This document shows, one piece after another, positions 63,211 through 64,000 of a stretch of 64,000 nt of DNA. Position numbers and translations under genes: made by a program. Location of the stretch: the NCBI RefSeq assembly GCF_001039355.2, contig NW_019775441.1, positions 262,312 through 326,311 on the forward strand, written 5' to 3'. This DNA comes from Lingula anatina. Lineage: Eukaryota > Brachiopoda > Lingulata > Lingulida > Lingulidae. The notes under the pieces were generated by a model. That model searched no databases and was not told where the DNA came from. It saw only the letters and a list, made by a program, of their open reading frames with translations. Each line of letters begins with the position of its first letter. The first letter of the stretch is position 1.

Positions 63211-64000
63211 ATAGATAGATAGATGATTACATAAATGAAATTAATATATCAATTAATCAATGCAATGACAAGTTACATGCGAATTTTGTAACTCTTGTCA
63301 TTTTGTAACACAATCGCTTGTTTATTCGTGTAAACCACATATGTAGGTCTATTTCATGTGTATTTAAATTTTCAAAATAAAAAAACTTTAAAAGAAATGA
63401 ACGGTCTGGTTAACTGGTAGCACTGGTTATACGTTGAGTCGCGGGCAATATTCCTTGGCTGCACGGGTATACACGCACAGCATTCACAGCGTCAGTTTCA
63501 GCCTCATCTCCCACAACCACATTGGTTTGAGCATTTTCCATTTTGAAACCTTTCCTCTAATGTGATTCAAATAAAAGCAAACTAAAAAAATGCTAGGGTA
63601 TTATTTACACTTTTTGGTATATTTTTCATAAAATACCAGCTTGAAATAAATTATTTGGTGATTTTCAAAACAATATTGTGTAATAAAAAACGTGCAGTTA
63701 TTGTTATCAGTTATTCATCTTTGGGTCTGTTCCCACAACTTTAGATCGATCTATCACCGCGGGGAGTCTCACCAGACTACCGTCAGATAATCCCCCTTAA
63801 GTGTCCGTCCCCGCCCACTACAAGCCGTAAGGGGCAATTAAATTTCGTGTCCGCCCGGCTGACAGCTATTCAGCGCGAACCCCCAGGGAGTTAGGTCGAT
63901 CCAAAGTAGGTCGATCTAATCTATGGAAATGGGGTGTTTGTCAAAGCCGTACCGTGACGCCACATCCGGAGTTGTCTTTGGCAAGGGGAATTCTGATCAA
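62505..64000 (-). CDS. ZP-N gene beta 2, 5' part outside the window
   Basis: Exon 5 at 62595-62505 (TGA), exon 4 at 63157-63003, and the end of exon 3 from 63953 to the window edge. The three differences from beta 1 in exon 4 are all silent; exon 5 has two conservative changes (V/A, S/T) and one silent. This pattern supports a real, constrained coding sequence. The product ends in the same GPI-type hydrophobic tail. Confidence 0.6.
63160..63225. repeat. expanded (TTTA)n at the acceptor of beta 2 exon 4
   Basis: About fourteen TTTA units (minus strand) followed away from the exon by CTAT units, directly next to the exon 4 acceptor. The left copy has about five units. Confidence 0.9.
63730..63929 (-). 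mobile_element. MITE-like element, AGATCGATCT family (copy 5)
   Basis: Counterpart of the element at 54658-54856, again about 25 bases from the donor of beta exon 3. Confidence 0.65.

Larger units (their letters stand above)
58167..64000. repeat. segmental duplication, right copy (runs out of the window)
   Basis: Second copy of 49015-54940 in the same orientation. It carries alpha 2, two MITE-like elements, and the 3' part of beta 2. Confidence 0.85.

Overview
The window is animal nuclear DNA, most likely from a marine invertebrate (lophotrochozoan, hemichordate or cephalochordate type; the phylum cannot be fixed from sequence alone). It is AT-rich and full of microsatellites. It has short exons (about 40-350 bp) with GT-AG introns, 3' ends of two LINEs, a SINE-like element and several MITE-like elements. 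Four single-N joints mark assembly breaks (24753, 27497, 49007, 58166). No rRNA, tRNA, bacterial operon or CRISPR array was seen.

Layout. (1) 1-804: 3' end of a LINE. (2) 1.5-18.2 kb: three plus-strand tandem copies (A, B, C) of a five-exon gene for a roughly 205-residue, 12-cysteine protein that I do not recognise. A is decayed; B and C look intact and have a conserved promoter with TATA box. (3) B and C are flanked by a diverged inverted repeat (6.6-8.1 kb and 19.4-21.1 kb). The right arm holds a small minus-strand coding exon. (4) 22.5-37.0 kb: two minus-strand paralogous genes, each of ten exons and about 500 residues. Each encodes a signal peptide followed by a string of Pro-rich modules of 50-60 residues with mostly eight cysteines, one module per phase-0 exon. 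I know no named family with this layout; this is the best candidate for something undescribed. (5) 38.3-46.4 kb, plus strand: an ARM-TIR gene with a potential N-myristoylation signal, armadillo-like repeats, a TIR domain with a conserved candidate catalytic Glu, and a SAM-like C-terminus. A LINE sits in its 5' intron. (6) 49.0-64.0 kb: two near-identical copies of a segment (about 5.9 kb visible, spaced 9.1 kb). Each carries two minus-strand genes, called alpha and beta here, for small proteins with a signal peptide and a single ZP-N-like domain. Beta ends in a short GPI-type hydrophobic tail and has no ZP-C.

Most gene products here appear to be exported, disulfide-rich proteins arising by tandem gene or exon duplication; the exception is the presumably cytosolic ARM-TIR protein. 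No shared pathway can be shown. Exon coordinates below were worked out by hand from splice sites, intron phase and comparison between copies. They are models, not transcript-supported annotations.
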